DNA of 64,000 bases, from NCBI GenBank assembly GCA_938020445.1, contig CALIIC010000023.1:1-64000 (forward strand), written 5' to 3'. Positions 9,475 through 18,841 of the stretch are shown here, one piece after another. This DNA comes from an uncultured Flavobacteriaceae bacterium. Lineage in GTDB: Bacteria; Bacteroidota; Bacteroidia; Flavobacteriales; Flavobacteriaceae. Made by a program: the position numbers and the translations under genes. Every line of letters starts with the position of its first letter. The first letter of the stretch is position 1. Below the pieces are notes generated by a model. The model was not told the origin of the DNA. It did not search any database and saw nothing but the letters and a program-made list of their open reading frames with translations.

Positions 9475-11439
9475 TTACTTAAAATTGAACCAAAAACGAA
9501 CACCATCAGTTGCATTATCCACATTCAGTTTGGTCTGCAATTGGTTCGCCAAACGGTTCATGAGCCGAATACCCATTGAAGAATTCGTACGTTCTTCGGT
9601 ATCTTCTGGTAAGCCTACCCCATTGTCCGTATACTCAAAAAAGCCTTCCTGCTCTCCTAGTTTGCGAAGGTGGATATATATTTTTCCGTTTTCATCATCT
9701 GTCGGAAAAGCGTACTTAAAAGAATTTGAAACCAGTTCATTTAAAATAAGTCCAAACGGAATTGCCCGGTCAATATCCAATTCTACGCCTTCAGCATCTA
9801 CTGTAATATTGATATTGTGGCCTCCTTTTTTGTAGACCGACTGTACACTATTGATCAAACTTTCGATATACCCTTGCATTTCAATTACCGAAAGGTCTTC
9901 ATTCTGATAGAGCTTTTGGTGAATCAATGCCATTGCCTTTACACGGCTTTTGCCTTCTTCCAAAGCTTCGATAGCCGCTTTACTTCGCGTATTTTTGGTT
10001 TGCAAACTCAATAGACTCGATACCATTTGAAGGTTGTTCTTAACCCTATGGTGAATTTCTTTTAGCAATGAGTCTTTTTCAATTAATGAATTTTCAATGA
10101 TATGCTTTTGCTCTGCGATCAAACGTTGGTTTTTAATACTCTTTAAATAGGCGTATACCAAGCCGGCAAAACCCAAAAGTGTAAAAACCAAAGAAATAAA
10201 GAATAGGTTATTACGCTCATCAAGGGCAATTAAGTCTACTTTTGATTTTTCCAACTCCTGCCTGTTTTGTTGAAGCATCAACAATGCATTGTTTTTATCT
10301 TCGCCAACAATTGTGGCCAGTTGCTGTATTCTTAGTTGAGATTCATTCTTTTTCAAGGAATCTGCTATTCGAATATTCTTCATTAAATACTCACTCGAAT
10401 TTTTATAATCCGCTGTTTTATCGTAAAAAGTTGCGTACAACTGATTTTTCTTTATAATATTCTCTGTCTTAAACGGTTTGAAATCGCTACCTAAATAATC
10501 CGTAGCTTTTTCAAAATCCCCGATCTGTAAATAACATTCCGCAATGGCCAAATTGTTTTCGACCAAATCTGAGGAGAATTTACCGGTATTATATTCTTTT
10601 ATTACCTTAATACTTTCTTCAAGTTTCGGTAGTGCGGCCTCAAACTCATCTAATATCACCAAGGACTTTCCAATATTGCCCTCAATTATTCCACTTAACA
10701 GATGAGCATCATTTGTTTGTTTTTCAGTACGGTTTTTGGTTATTTCATTTAAAAAGAGATTTATAAAAGCTTTTGCCTTATTATACTGGGAAACGGCAGC
10801 AGTGGATTTATCCATTCTAAGAAAATCACCTACATTGTTATAGAAAACTGCTTGACCATAATAATCAGACTCTTCCACTTTCTTTTTTTCCTCTAAAAAG
10901 TAATCATCTCTTGCCTTTATGTAAAAGCCAAGATTTGCATAGATATCATAAAATGAAATATTCTCGGTCAACCCTAGCTCCCTCTTTTCCTTTCTAATAT
11001 CAATTTGCTCTGCATAAAATTGGAGTTTTTCATAACTAACATCCATTAAATTCAATAATATAGACTTCCTTTTCAAATCAAGTTTGTCTTTATACTTACC
11101 TATATCCTTGGCAATAGTTATACTTCTGTGATAATCCCCTAAATCATGATACACATGGGATTGCATAAGCATATAGTCTAAAATCGCAATAGAGTCTTTT
11201 TGTTTTTTAGAATCGTTTAAGTAGATATTTACCTCATCTAACCAGTCATATGCCGAATCCTCGCGATAGCGATTTGGGGTATTGAAGAAAAAATCCAACC
11301 TATTTTCAGATTTCTCTTGTTTTTTAAAAGTCTCAAAGGTATTGTGCCCTGCCGGTCCTGTTTGTTGCCCAACAACAAACCCCACGAAAGCAAGGGTAAA
11401 GCAAAAAGCGCAGAGAAGCGTATTCCGTGAACTATTCAT
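9475..11439 (-). CDS. TPR-containing sensor histidine kinase, HisKA_2 type
   Basis: 654 residues. Signal peptide (ends near VGQQ), a periplasmic region of TPR-like helices (about 60-390), one membrane segment near 410-430 (FFISLVFTLLGFAGLVYAYL), then the HisKA_2 phosphoacceptor region with EIHHRVKNNLQM (His about 465) and a HATPase domain (N box NELVSNSFKYAF, G1 box DNGVGLP). Such kinases usually pair with receiver-type regulators; the LytTR regulator at 12046-12798 lies just upstream on the same strand, 606 bases away, and is the likely partner. Signal unknown. Inserted between menA and menC. Confidence 0.87.
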   Translation of the reverse strand: MNSSRNTLLCAFCFTLAFVGFVVGQQTGPAGHNTFETFKKQEKSENRLDFFFNTPNRYREDSAYDWLDEVNIYLNDSKKQKDSIAILDYMLMQSHVYHDLGDYHRSITIAKDIGKYKDKLDLKRKSILLNLMDVSYEKLQFYAEQIDIRKEKRELGLTENISFYDIYANLGFYIKARDDYFLEEKKKVEESDYYGQAVFYNNVGDFLRMDKSTAAVSQYNKAKAFINLFLNEITKNRTEKQTNDAHLLSGIIEGNIGKSLVILDEFEAALPKLEESIKVIKEYNTGKFSSDLVENNLAIAECYLQIGDFEKATDYLGSDFKPFKTENIIKKNQLYATFYDKTADYKNSSEYLMKNIRIADSLKKNESQLRIQQLATIVGEDKNNALLMLQQNRQELEKSKVDLIALDERNNLFFISLVFTLLGFAGLVYAYLKSIKNQRLIAEQKHIIENSLIEKDSLLKEIHHRVKNNLQMVSSLLSLQTKNTRSKAAIEALEEGKSRVKAMALIHQKLYQNEDLSVIEMQGYIESLINSVQSVYKKGGHNINITVDAEGVELDIDRAIPFGLILNELVSNSFKYAFPTDDENGKIYIHLRKLGEQEGFFEYTDNGVGLPEDTEERTNSSMGIRLMNRLANQLQTKLNVDNATDGVRFWFNFK

Positions 11440-12045
11440 AATGGTTCTAAAGGCCGCTGTATTTTACTTTGGCGTGTATTAGTTTGGTTTTTTACTGAGA
11501 GTGCAAAGGTTTATAAATTTCGATTACCATCCTACTTTAAACAAACAATGTACCCCTGCTTCAAAAATATCGTATTTAAAGCAATTCGTTTTAATATTGT
11601 TGTGTAACGACCTTTTTTTGTGGTCAAGTATTTAAAAATACCAAATGTCTATATTGCACCTATCTCAAGATCACTATTTGCATAAGCCCAAAAAAACAAG
11701 CCAGCGCCACGTTTTCTCTTTCGTTACTTTTAATACATAAAAAACGAATAAATTTGACAAGATTACATTTCAATTATTTAAAAATCAAATGGTTAAAACT
11801 AAAAAGAGTCCTAACGTTTCGGTCAGGACTCTTTTACGAGAACACTATATGAAAATGAAAAATTATTTACACTTTTAGAATGTAATAGCTGTTTCAGTAT
11901 TACAGGACAAACATACATCAGAGGTTCGATTTAAAAAAAACATTGTTGTGAACTGGTCAAAAATTGTGGTGAGCATATAGGTTTTTGAGGGTAGCGCAAA
12001 AAAAAAGCACCCCAATTGGGTGCTTTTTTTACGTTTTTGATTTTG
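11440..12045. other. 606-base intergenic region between kinase and LytTR regulator
   Basis: AT-rich. It contains a hairpin with 11-base arms AAAAGAGTCCT (11802-11812) and AGGACTCTTTT (11825-11835), whose minus-strand copy runs into TTTTTAGTTTT like a terminator. On the plus strand a TAAATTTG box (11749-11756) precedes a 29-codon ORF (11789-11878) that spans the hairpin. The regulator's terminator lies at its right end. No tRNA or recognised RNA family was seen. Confidence 0.5.
11998..12030 (-). terminator. Rho-independent terminator of the LytTR regulator gene
   Basis: Near-perfect palindrome AAAAAAAGCACCC / GGGTGCTTTTTTT around a CAATT loop, 15 bases after the stop of the 12046-12798 gene. 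Its A and T flanks let it work on both strands. Confidence 0.85.
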
Positions 12046-12798
12046 TTACGAGTTCATTGAAGAGATAATAAATTCCTTAAACTCCTTGGAAATAGGAATC
12101 AAGTTATTGTTGATCATGATATCTTTTGAATTGATTGCATCAATATGATCTACATTCACGATGTACGACTTATGGGCTCGGTAAAATTTGTTTTTTGGTA
12201 ATTTTTCAAGATAGTCCTTTAAAGGAGAGCGTACTAAGAACTTTTTATCTACTGTGTTCACCTCTAAATACACATTATCCGCTTTGATAAACTGAATATC
12301 ACCAAACTGAATCCGGTAATAGAGGTGCTGTTTTTTAACGAAGATTGAGTCTTTCAAAACAGAGTTGGAGACGGCGATATCTTCTTCTTGGAGTGTTTCT
12401 CCCCCTGCACTCTTATCAGAGCGAATAAAATTAGAAAGCGCAATTTCGATTGAAGTATACAAATCCTGTTGCTCAAATGGTTTTACCAAATAACCATTTG
12501 GTTTGACCGTTTTGGCATTTTCAACTGTTGCACGATCCGAATTCGAGGTTACAAAAATAAACGGAATATCGTAATGCTCTCGAATATGCTTTCCTAAATC
12601 AATGCCGGTTTTATCTGATGCCAGAATAATATCGATCAACACTAAATCAACTTGCTGGGTTTTTAAAACTTCTTCGGCCTGCTCATAAACAATTACATTG
12701 TCTACAATCTCGTAGCCAATTTCTTCAAGCATCGATTGCATGTCATCAGCGATGATCACATTGTCTTCAACGATTAGTATTTTAATAGCTTGTTCCAA
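12046..12798 (-). CDS. LytTR-family response regulator
   Basis: 250 residues. N-terminal receiver with an intact pocket: acidic pair in LIVEDN, phospho-acceptor Asp in LVLIDI, Ser/Thr in FVTSNS and Lys in YLVKPF. C-terminal LytTR DNA-binding domain from about 150 (QFIKADNVYLEV, FYRAHKSYIVNVDHI). A transcriptional regulator, probably driven by the HisKA_2-type kinase at 9475-11439. It lies 30 bases downstream of menA, so it may be read through from menA, and it is closed by the terminator at 11998-12030. Confidence 0.9.
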   Translation of the reverse strand: MEQAIKILIVEDNVIIADDMQSMLEEIGYEIVDNVIVYEQAEEVLKTQQVDLVLIDIILASDKTGIDLGKHIREHYDIPFIFVTSNSDRATVENAKTVKPNGYLVKPFEQQDLYTSIEIALSNFIRSDKSAGGETLQEEDIAVSNSVLKDSIFVKKQHLYYRIQFGDIQFIKADNVYLEVNTVDKKFLVRSPLKDYLEKLPKNKFYRAHKSYIVNVDHIDAINSKDIMINNNLIPISKEFKEFIISSMNS

Positions 12799-12828
12799 GG
12801 TAGGTAGGGTTTTTGGTGGTTTTCAAAA

Positions 12829-13737
12829 TTACAAAATTTTATAATAACTAATGAACATCAGTACGGCTAACAAAAAAGTACTTAACGCTAACTTCTTTAG
12901 CTCGGGATCGAACAGTGCCGGGGTTTTAGTCCGGTATACTTTGATCATATGAAACGCTATTGGTACAAACGCCAATAATGGTATATATTGTATCAAGGAA
13001 CTTGCTGTAAGCACTATGAATGAAAACATGCAAAAAAAAGCGGCCCCAAGAAGTACATAGTGATATCGTTTTCCATTCGCAAAACCCATTTTTACAACCA
13101 ATGTGTTTTTTTCAGCTTTTCTATCAGATTCAAAATCCCTTAAATTATTTAGGTTCAACACTCCTGCACTTAGGGTACCTATAGCAATTGCGGGCAGAAA
13201 TGCTACGATGGTGATAAATTTCGTAAACAGGAACATTGATCCGACAACTGCAAGCAGACCAAAGAACAGAAAAACAAAAATATCTCCTAAACCTCTATAA
13301 CCGTATGCCGATGATCCCATAGTATACTTTATTGCCGCCCAAATACTTGCTATACCAAGCCCTAAGAACAGTAAGGACAACCCTATATTTTCGGCTCCAA
13401 AAGCCAAGAAAACAACTGCTACAACCAGTAGGACACAAATAAAAATAGAAATAAAGATGCCCCTCTTTAATTCTTTTCGACCAAGAATACCACTCTGCAA
13501 TGCACGTTTTGGTCCTACCCTATCGTCATTATCGGTTCCCTTAACACCATCACCATAATCATTGGCAAAATTGGAGGTAATCTGAAATCCGATAGTCGTT
13601 AACAAAGCAAGAATAAAAATTAGTACATCACTTTTTCCATAAAAATTAGCCAAGGTCGTACCCATCACTATCCCTGAAATTGACAATGGGAGGGTTCGCA
13701 ACCTAGCTGCATTGAGCCAAGCTTTTATCTTAGTCAC
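12829..13737 (-). CDS. menA: 1,4-Dihydroxy-2-naphthoate prenyltransferase
   Basis: 302 residues, UbiA superfamily, about eight to nine membrane segments. Joins the polyprenyl chain to DHNA to give demethylmenaquinone. The first Asp-rich site is NFANDYGDGVKGTDNDDR (about 57-75) and the second is NNLRDFESDRKAEKNT (about 195-210). The start is 1 base from the end of the SPOR gene, so the two are co-transcribed. Confidence 0.93.
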   Translation of the reverse strand: MTKIKAWLNAARLRTLPLSISGIVMGTTLANFYGKSDVLIFILALLTTIGFQITSNFANDYGDGVKGTDNDDRVGPKRALQSGILGRKELKRGIFISIFICVLLVVAVVFLAFGAENIGLSLLFLGLGIASIWAAIKYTMGSSAYGYRGLGDIFVFLFFGLLAVVGSMFLFTKFITIVAFLPAIAIGTLSAGVLNLNNLRDFESDRKAEKNTLVVKMGFANGKRYHYVLLGAAFFCMFSFIVLTASSLIQYIPLLAFVPIAFHMIKVYRTKTPALFDPELKKLALSTFLLAVLMFISYYKIL

Positions 13738-13738
13738 A

Positions 13739-14338
13739 CTAAAATGGATCTTCTATTTGAACTCTTTTACCGTCTTGGTACGAAGCTACAAAGGCATCTC
13801 GGAAACCAAGATCCACCAACTGTTTTCTAAAAAGTTGCGCTTCTTGCAAGGTTTCAAAATTGCCAAGAGAGTACGAGTAGAATGGATTGGTCTTAACAAA
13901 TAAAGTATTTGTTAATGCTTCTGAGGCCAAAGTAACGTTGTTTTCAACAAAGGACTTCACTTGTACCGAGTATATTTTTTCTTTTTCCAAGAACTCTTTT
14001 GCAAGGTAAAATTCCTTCACCAGGCTTAGCTCTTCGTTTTGTACTTTAAGATTGTCGATCCGTGCCTTTACAGCGTCGAGACTATCCAAAGAAACCAATA
14101 AATTATTTTGTTGCTCAAAACTACTTGAACTACTAAGGCCCGCAGTAAAAGAAGTAATGGCCAGTGTTCCAATCAAAAAAATAGCAGTAATTCCTGCAAG
14201 TACGTTTCGTTGTATTTTGCTACGTTTTAGCTCTTTGTTCTTAAATTTTATCTGATCTAGTAGGCGCTCGTTGATTATTTGAGCCTTGTCAATGTCTTTG
14301 TGTAGTTCTAGTAAATCACTTTCTTCTATAAAGGGCAT
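13739..14338 (-). CDS. Membrane-anchored SPOR-domain protein
   Basis: 199 residues. A cytoplasmic N-terminus with a charged helix, one membrane segment about 45-68, a coiled-coil stretch (LDSLDAVKARIDNLKVQNEE) and a C-terminal SPOR-like domain from about 120 (YSVQVKSF ... SYSLGNFETLQEAQLFRKQL). SPOR domains bind denuded peptidoglycan at division sites; the exact role here is inferred. Upstream of menA by 1 base. In related genomes I expect menB near here, but only a 176-base gap (14339-14514) separates it from the next gene. Confidence 0.75.
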   Translation of the reverse strand: MPFIEESDLLELHKDIDKAQIINERLLDQIKFKNKELKRSKIQRNVLAGITAIFLIGTLAITSFTAGLSSSSSFEQQNNLLVSLDSLDAVKARIDNLKVQNEELSLVKEFYLAKEFLEKEKIYSVQVKSFVENNVTLASEALTNTLFVKTNPFYSYSLGNFETLQEAQLFRKQLVDLGFRDAFVASYQDGKRVQIEDPF

Positions 14339-14514
14339 GTGCTATTGAGTTTTAGGGGGACTTGACTCGATAAAGTTAACCAAATCTCATTCAGCGGAAC
14401 AAAATAAATCAACCAATTGTTGCAAAAATAGATTTTTTAGTGGTATACACATAAAAAACCGTTGTTAAAATAGTTTATTTAATTGATATTCATCTTATTA
14501 CCCAAGTCTTTTTT

Positions 14515-15345
14515 TTAAATACGATAAATACCATCTCCCTTTATTTCAATTTTTCGGGCCTTATAGAGGGTTCCAATTCCTTTTTTGAATGTTTTTTTAC
14601 TCATTTCAAGTTCCCTAACAATTTCTTTTGGGTCTGATTTGTCGTGGAGCGGAAGAAAACCGCCATGCGCCACTAAGACCTCATAAATTTTCTCGGCTGT
14701 AGGCTCTAACACCTCTGTACCCAGCGGTTGTAAGGAAACATCTATCTTATTATCGGGTCGAATATGTTTTATGTATCCTTTCATTGTGGCACCCACACCC
14801 ATTTTTTTAAAAATTTCGTTGGAAAAAACCAAGCCTTTGTGAAGGTTGTCAATGATTACCTCCCAACCTAAATCTGTCAAGCGGGTCACCAAAAGGTCTA
14901 CTTCTTGGCCCTCCTTTACGGTAATTTCTTTTGCGTCTAAAAATTTATCAATCTTATTTGAACCCACCAGACGAAAGGAAAGTTCATCCATATAACAATG
15001 CACCACATACCATTGGCCTTCTTTCATCTTATCCCTTTGTTCCCGAAAGGGAACTAATAAGTGCTTTTCCAAACCCCAATCTAAAAAAGCGCCGATCTTG
15101 TTTACTTCTACTACCTTTAAAAATCCAAAAGCATTTCTTTTTACAAAAGGTTTAAGACTTGTAGCAACCGGGCGTTCCTCATGATCTAAATAACAAAAGA
15201 CCGTGAGCTTGTCCCCTATTTCATAGGTAGCGGGCACATATTTATTGGGCAGTAAAATTTCAACACCGGTAGGACTCTGTAAAAATAATCCAACACTAGT
15301 GTTTCTTACTATTTCGAGCGTATTGTAATTTCCCAGTTCTATCAT
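14515..15345 (-). CDS. S1-domain RNA-binding protein, CvfB/YitL-like
   Basis: 276 residues with three S1-like OB folds (about 1-60, 65-135, 145-210) and a winged-helix C-terminus (about 220-276, FLPLHDKSDPKEI, MSKKTFKKGIGTLYKA). This is the CvfB layout; family members bind RNA and affect virulence or stress expression. Conserved beside men genes in Flavobacteriaceae as far as I know. A TACTTTTG box 5 bases before the start suggests a very short or absent 5' leader. Confidence 0.85.
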   Translation of the reverse strand: MIELGNYNTLEIVRNTSVGLFLQSPTGVEILLPNKYVPATYEIGDKLTVFCYLDHEERPVATSLKPFVKRNAFGFLKVVEVNKIGAFLDWGLEKHLLVPFREQRDKMKEGQWYVVHCYMDELSFRLVGSNKIDKFLDAKEITVKEGQEVDLLVTRLTDLGWEVIIDNLHKGLVFSNEIFKKMGVGATMKGYIKHIRPDNKIDVSLQPLGTEVLEPTAEKIYEVLVAHGGFLPLHDKSDPKEIVRELEMSKKTFKKGIGTLYKARKIEIKGDGIYRI

Positions 15346-15349
15346 AGCA

Positions 15350-15357
15350 CAAAAGTA
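15350..15357 (-). promoter_or_regulatory. -7 box immediately before the CvfB-like start codon
   Basis: On the minus strand TACTTTTG fits TAnnTTTG exactly and ends 4 bases before the ATG at 15345. If used, transcription would begin at or next to the start codon. No TTG is visible at -33. Confidence 0.4.
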
Positions 15358-15487
15358 AGTCTTAAATAAAATAGGTATGTCTATTCGGCCAGGTTTTTCA
15401 TATTGAAACAGAAAATAGATCAGGCAAATATTCAGAAACTGTTTGAAAGTAAGTGTTTTAAAGTCTCAGTGTAGTTCGCTTCGATTC

Positions 15488-15519
15488 AAAAAAAAAGCCA
15501 TTCAGTTAAGTGAATGGCT
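15488..15519 (-). terminator. Terminator after the DUF2853 gene
   Basis: Arms AGCCATTCA (15496-15504) and TGAATGGCT (15511-15519) with a 6-base loop; on the minus strand the stem is followed by a run of nine T. It ends the menI-menF-menD-DUF2853 unit. Confidence 0.88.
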
Positions 15520-15541
15520 CTTACGTATTTGGTACTGTAAA

Positions 15542-15886
15542 TTACTTGTTGTAAACAGCAGCTTTCTTGAAATGCTTGCATAACTGATAATAAATAACAG
15601 CTCTGTGCTTATTTCTGTTTGAAGTACCGTATTTTTCAACAACGCTCTTCACGGCGTCCATAAGTTCAGGACCGTCTTTCAATCCCAACTTCTTAACAAG
15701 GTAGTTGTTTTTAACAGTTTCCAATTCCTTCTCATCTGAACCAGATACTTTTGAAGCATCGATGTTGTAGATAGCAGGACCGAGGCCCACAGTAACTTTA
15801 GTCAATAAATCCATGTCGGCCGCTTCTCCAAATTTGTCTTTGATGTCAGCAGCGTACTTTACAATTAAATCATCTCTTTTACTCAT
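15542..15886 (-). CDS. DUF2853 family protein
   Basis: 114 residues, small, soluble, helical, rich in Lys and Asp. Recognised from MSKRDDLIVKYAADIKDKFG and the C-terminal KHRAVIYYQLCKHF. No catalytic motif. It follows menD by 20 bases and is followed by a strong terminator, so it is the last gene of that transcript. The link to menaquinone synthesis is positional only. Confidence 0.85.
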   Translation of the reverse strand: MSKRDDLIVKYAADIKDKFGEAADMDLLTKVTVGLGPAIYNIDASKVSGSDEKELETVKNNYLVKKLGLKDGPELMDAVKSVVEKYGTSNRNKHRAVIYYQLCKHFKKAAVYNK

Positions 15887-15906
15887 AATAGTCAGTGTTC
15901 TATAAG

Positions 15907-17679
15907 TTAACGGTTAATAAAAACCGAAGATATAAAATCGAAGTAATCGAGCAAAATTTTATTATTCAATAATCTTGGCGTATTGATTTCCAACAACTTA
16001 GGGCGTTTACTCTGCTTATAAAAGTGAGCGAAAACGTTTTCGAGACCATTTTCATTGTCTACCGAATTGTATTCTACCCCATACATACGACATAAATGTA
16101 TGGCATCCATGTCGTGTTTTGTTTCAAAAAAGCGCTCAAAATTAGGGCTGTTTTCCTTCCCAGGTAAAATTCTAAAGATACCGCCACCTTGATTATTGAA
16201 TAGGATGATTCGAAAATCGTTTCTCATATAATTATTCCAAAGTGCATTACTGTCATAAAAGAAACTGAGATCTCCCGTAATCAAAACAGTTGGTACTTTG
16301 CTATATAAAGAAGCTCCTATCGCCGTAGACGTGCTCCCATCAATACCACTTGTTCCGCGGTTACAATACACTTTTAGCGAAGCGTCTAAATCAAAAAGTT
16401 GCGCGTACCGTACCGTTGAGCTATTGGCCAATTGCAGTTGATACCCTTTTGGAATGTGTTCGAAGGTTTTATAAAAGGCCTTCATATCTGAAAATGGGAT
16501 ACTTTTACTATATGCTTCCCGCCTGGCCTCATATCCTTTTCGAATGCGGTCCCAACTTGTAAAATAATTACTTTGTAAAGGTTTGGTCCTTACAAGCAAT
16601 CCTTCCAGAAACTGATTCGGAGTGCTTTTAAAATGATGCGATAAACAGAAAAACGTGTCAAACGCCCGAAGAGCATCTACATGCCAATGATGGTCGGGCT
16701 TGAATTCGCGTAAAAAGGCCTTTATTTTTTTGGAAACAATCAAGCCTCCAAAGGTTAGCAACATGTTAGGTCTTAGACGTTCAAACCATTCACCAGCATC
16801 GGTCAGCTTCTCTATGGGAGCGATCAGACTATCAATGCTTGGGAAAAAATTGGGATTATGCAAGTTCGAAGTGGTCTCGGTCAATACAATAACAGATGGA
16901 TCCTGCGCCAGTACGTCTAAAAATTGCTGATTCACGGTGTCGGGATAATTTACGCCCACCAACACCAACTTTTTAGCCGAACTGTTCCAAATAGCTGCAT
17001 GCTCGGCATTGGCTATCGTTAACTTTGCGGCCATCTGACTTTTCGGCTTTTCAATAGGCGCTACGGACGGCACGCTTATCTTATCGTAAAGGGGTTCTTC
17101 AAAGGGAATGTTTACATGGGTAGGTAGCTTGGAATTCACTGCCATTTCAAAAGCATGCTGTAATTCCTTTTCGTTAAAGCTTTGTACTTGGTTTTGAACC
17201 GTATCCGCAGATGCCGTCTGCAGCCATTCGGGAGCATACCGAACGACCCGATCAGTAGCGTGTACCACATCTTGCTTTAGATGGGTTGAATAGCCAATAT
17301 GCCTATGAAAAACATCATCTTGTCGAATGGTCTGGCCATCCCCCACATCAATCTTATATACGGGCCTATCGGCGGAAACAATGATGATAGGAATTTGACT
17401 GTAAAAAGCTTCCGCTACCGCAGCATAATAGTTCAACAAGGCGCTTCCAGAAGTACAGGTAACCACTACGGGTTCCTGTAATTGCTGTGCAATACCCAAC
17501 GCGAAAAAACCTGCACACCGTTCATCAACAATACTATAGCATGAAAAATAAGGATCTTCGGAGAAGCCAATGGTTAAAGGGGCATTGCGGGAGCCAGGGG
17601 AGATTACAATATTCTTGACTCCGTATAATTTACAATACTGCACCAGTGTTTGGGCAGCGGGTATGCTAGAATAATTCAT
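15907..17679 (-). CDS. menD: SEPHCHC synthase (2-succinyl-5-enolpyruvyl-6-hydroxy-3-cyclohexene-1-carboxylate synthase)
   Basis: 590 residues; ThDP-dependent addition of 2-oxoglutarate to isochorismate. Start chosen at MNYSSIPAAQTLVQ (17679); an upstream ATG at 17700 adds seven unlike residues. N-terminal PYR domain with ISPGSRNAPLT and the CTSGSALLNYY loop; C-terminal PP domain with GTSGIDGSTSTAIG and the ThDP/Mg motif GDLSFFYDSNALWNN. Third in the menI-menF-menD-DUF2853 unit, 51 bases after menF. Confidence 0.95.
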   Translation of the reverse strand: MNYSSIPAAQTLVQYCKLYGVKNIVISPGSRNAPLTIGFSEDPYFSCYSIVDERCAGFFALGIAQQLQEPVVVTCTSGSALLNYYAAVAEAFYSQIPIIIVSADRPVYKIDVGDGQTIRQDDVFHRHIGYSTHLKQDVVHATDRVVRYAPEWLQTASADTVQNQVQSFNEKELQHAFEMAVNSKLPTHVNIPFEEPLYDKISVPSVAPIEKPKSQMAAKLTIANAEHAAIWNSSAKKLVLVGVNYPDTVNQQFLDVLAQDPSVIVLTETTSNLHNPNFFPSIDSLIAPIEKLTDAGEWFERLRPNMLLTFGGLIVSKKIKAFLREFKPDHHWHVDALRAFDTFFCLSHHFKSTPNQFLEGLLVRTKPLQSNYFTSWDRIRKGYEARREAYSKSIPFSDMKAFYKTFEHIPKGYQLQLANSSTVRYAQLFDLDASLKVYCNRGTSGIDGSTSTAIGASLYSKVPTVLITGDLSFFYDSNALWNNYMRNDFRIILFNNQGGGIFRILPGKENSPNFERFFETKHDMDAIHLCRMYGVEYNSVDNENGLENVFAHFYKQSKRPKLLEINTPRLLNNKILLDYFDFISSVFINR

Positions 17680-17730
17680 TGCTACAAAAATACAACGCAA
17701 TGGCTTCTTAGCATAAATTTCACTTCAAAA

Positions 17731-18840
17731 CTATGAATTATTCAACACCTGAAGCATCGTCCTACTTTTAGCAACGGTCTCTTCCCATTCTTTAATTGGG
17801 TCAGATGCTTCGGTAATTCCACCTCCAACATATACGAGAGCCTTCGCTCCTTTTAACTGCATACAACGGAGGTTTACATACAATTCAGTTGCAGATTTCA
17901 CAGTCCTATACGCGTTGTTCTCTTGGTTTTTCCGGTTCGTGTTTCTTCTTTGCATTTGTTTAAAATTCAATTCTCCCAAATAGCCTGTATAAAACTCACG
18001 CTCGTAGTCCTCATTGCTCAAAATAAACTCCTTGGCCTGGTTTTTGGGTATCCCACAAACAGCAGGTGTAGGATGCAAGGCAGCAATAATAGGTTGCAAG
18101 CCCGTTTTGATACGCCCTGATAATTTTGTTCTAAGATGCCATAAGTTTCCCGCTCTCACGCTCTCCATTTCTTCAATTTGCAAGCCAATTACCTTCTCAT
18201 TAAGCGCTTTCTTAATAAAATCAGTGACCATTTCCTGTTCTATGAGTTCTTTGTGGCCCCATTGAGGTTCTTGGTTTTCAACAAAAATTCGGGTGCCGGC
18301 CAAGGACATAGTTTTGAACTGCTTGTTTTCGGATTTCCATAAGATTTCGGGAGTGGCGCCTAGCCACGTGCCTACTTTTGGATGATGCCACCAATAACAA
18401 AAAGCATTTGTGTAGGTCTCCAATAACGATTGAAAAAGGTCGGCGGGCGATTTTTCACAAGCAATGGCGAAGCGTCTCGATAGTACCACTTTTCTGAGTC
18501 CGGTTCTTTTCATGACCCCTAACCCTTTTTGAACCAGTTTTACATGGCCTTCTTTCTGGGTATTATCTATCTCGGTTTGTGAACTAAACACCCAGGGTTT
18601 TGCGGCTATTGGTTCGTACGCTATTTCTAATTGCTCATCCGGTTTTAGAAGTATCGATGGTGTTTGACTGTCAAAAGGAGCAAATACAAATCCGGTTTCA
18701 TTGAAATCGGTCAGATGGTTTAACTTCGCATCTTTTTGAAAAACCGCATGTACTTTTGTCCTTTTCGGTTTTCTGTAAATCACAAAAGGCAGTCCGTCAT
18801 TTTTATGTTTTCCTACCTTTTCTAGCAGTTCGGATATCAT
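17731..18840 (-). CDS. menF: Isochorismate synthase
   Basis: 369 residues of the chorismate-utilising family; converts chorismate to isochorismate, the first step of the menaquinone branch. Motifs in order: KVVLSRR (about 117), LAGTR, HPTPAVCG, EREFYTGYLG and the C-terminal YVGGGITEASDPIKEW signature. One base separates it from the thioesterase gene. The menaquinone context favours MenF over EntC or DhbC. Confidence 0.93.
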   Translation of the reverse strand: MISELLEKVGKHKNDGLPFVIYRKPKRTKVHAVFQKDAKLNHLTDFNETGFVFAPFDSQTPSILLKPDEQLEIAYEPIAAKPWVFSSQTEIDNTQKEGHVKLVQKGLGVMKRTGLRKVVLSRRFAIACEKSPADLFQSLLETYTNAFCYWWHHPKVGTWLGATPEILWKSENKQFKTMSLAGTRIFVENQEPQWGHKELIEQEMVTDFIKKALNEKVIGLQIEEMESVRAGNLWHLRTKLSGRIKTGLQPIIAALHPTPAVCGIPKNQAKEFILSNEDYEREFYTGYLGELNFKQMQRRNTNRKNQENNAYRTVKSATELYVNLRCMQLKGAKALVYVGGGITEASDPIKEWEETVAKSRTMLQVLNNS

Positions 18841-18841
18841 A

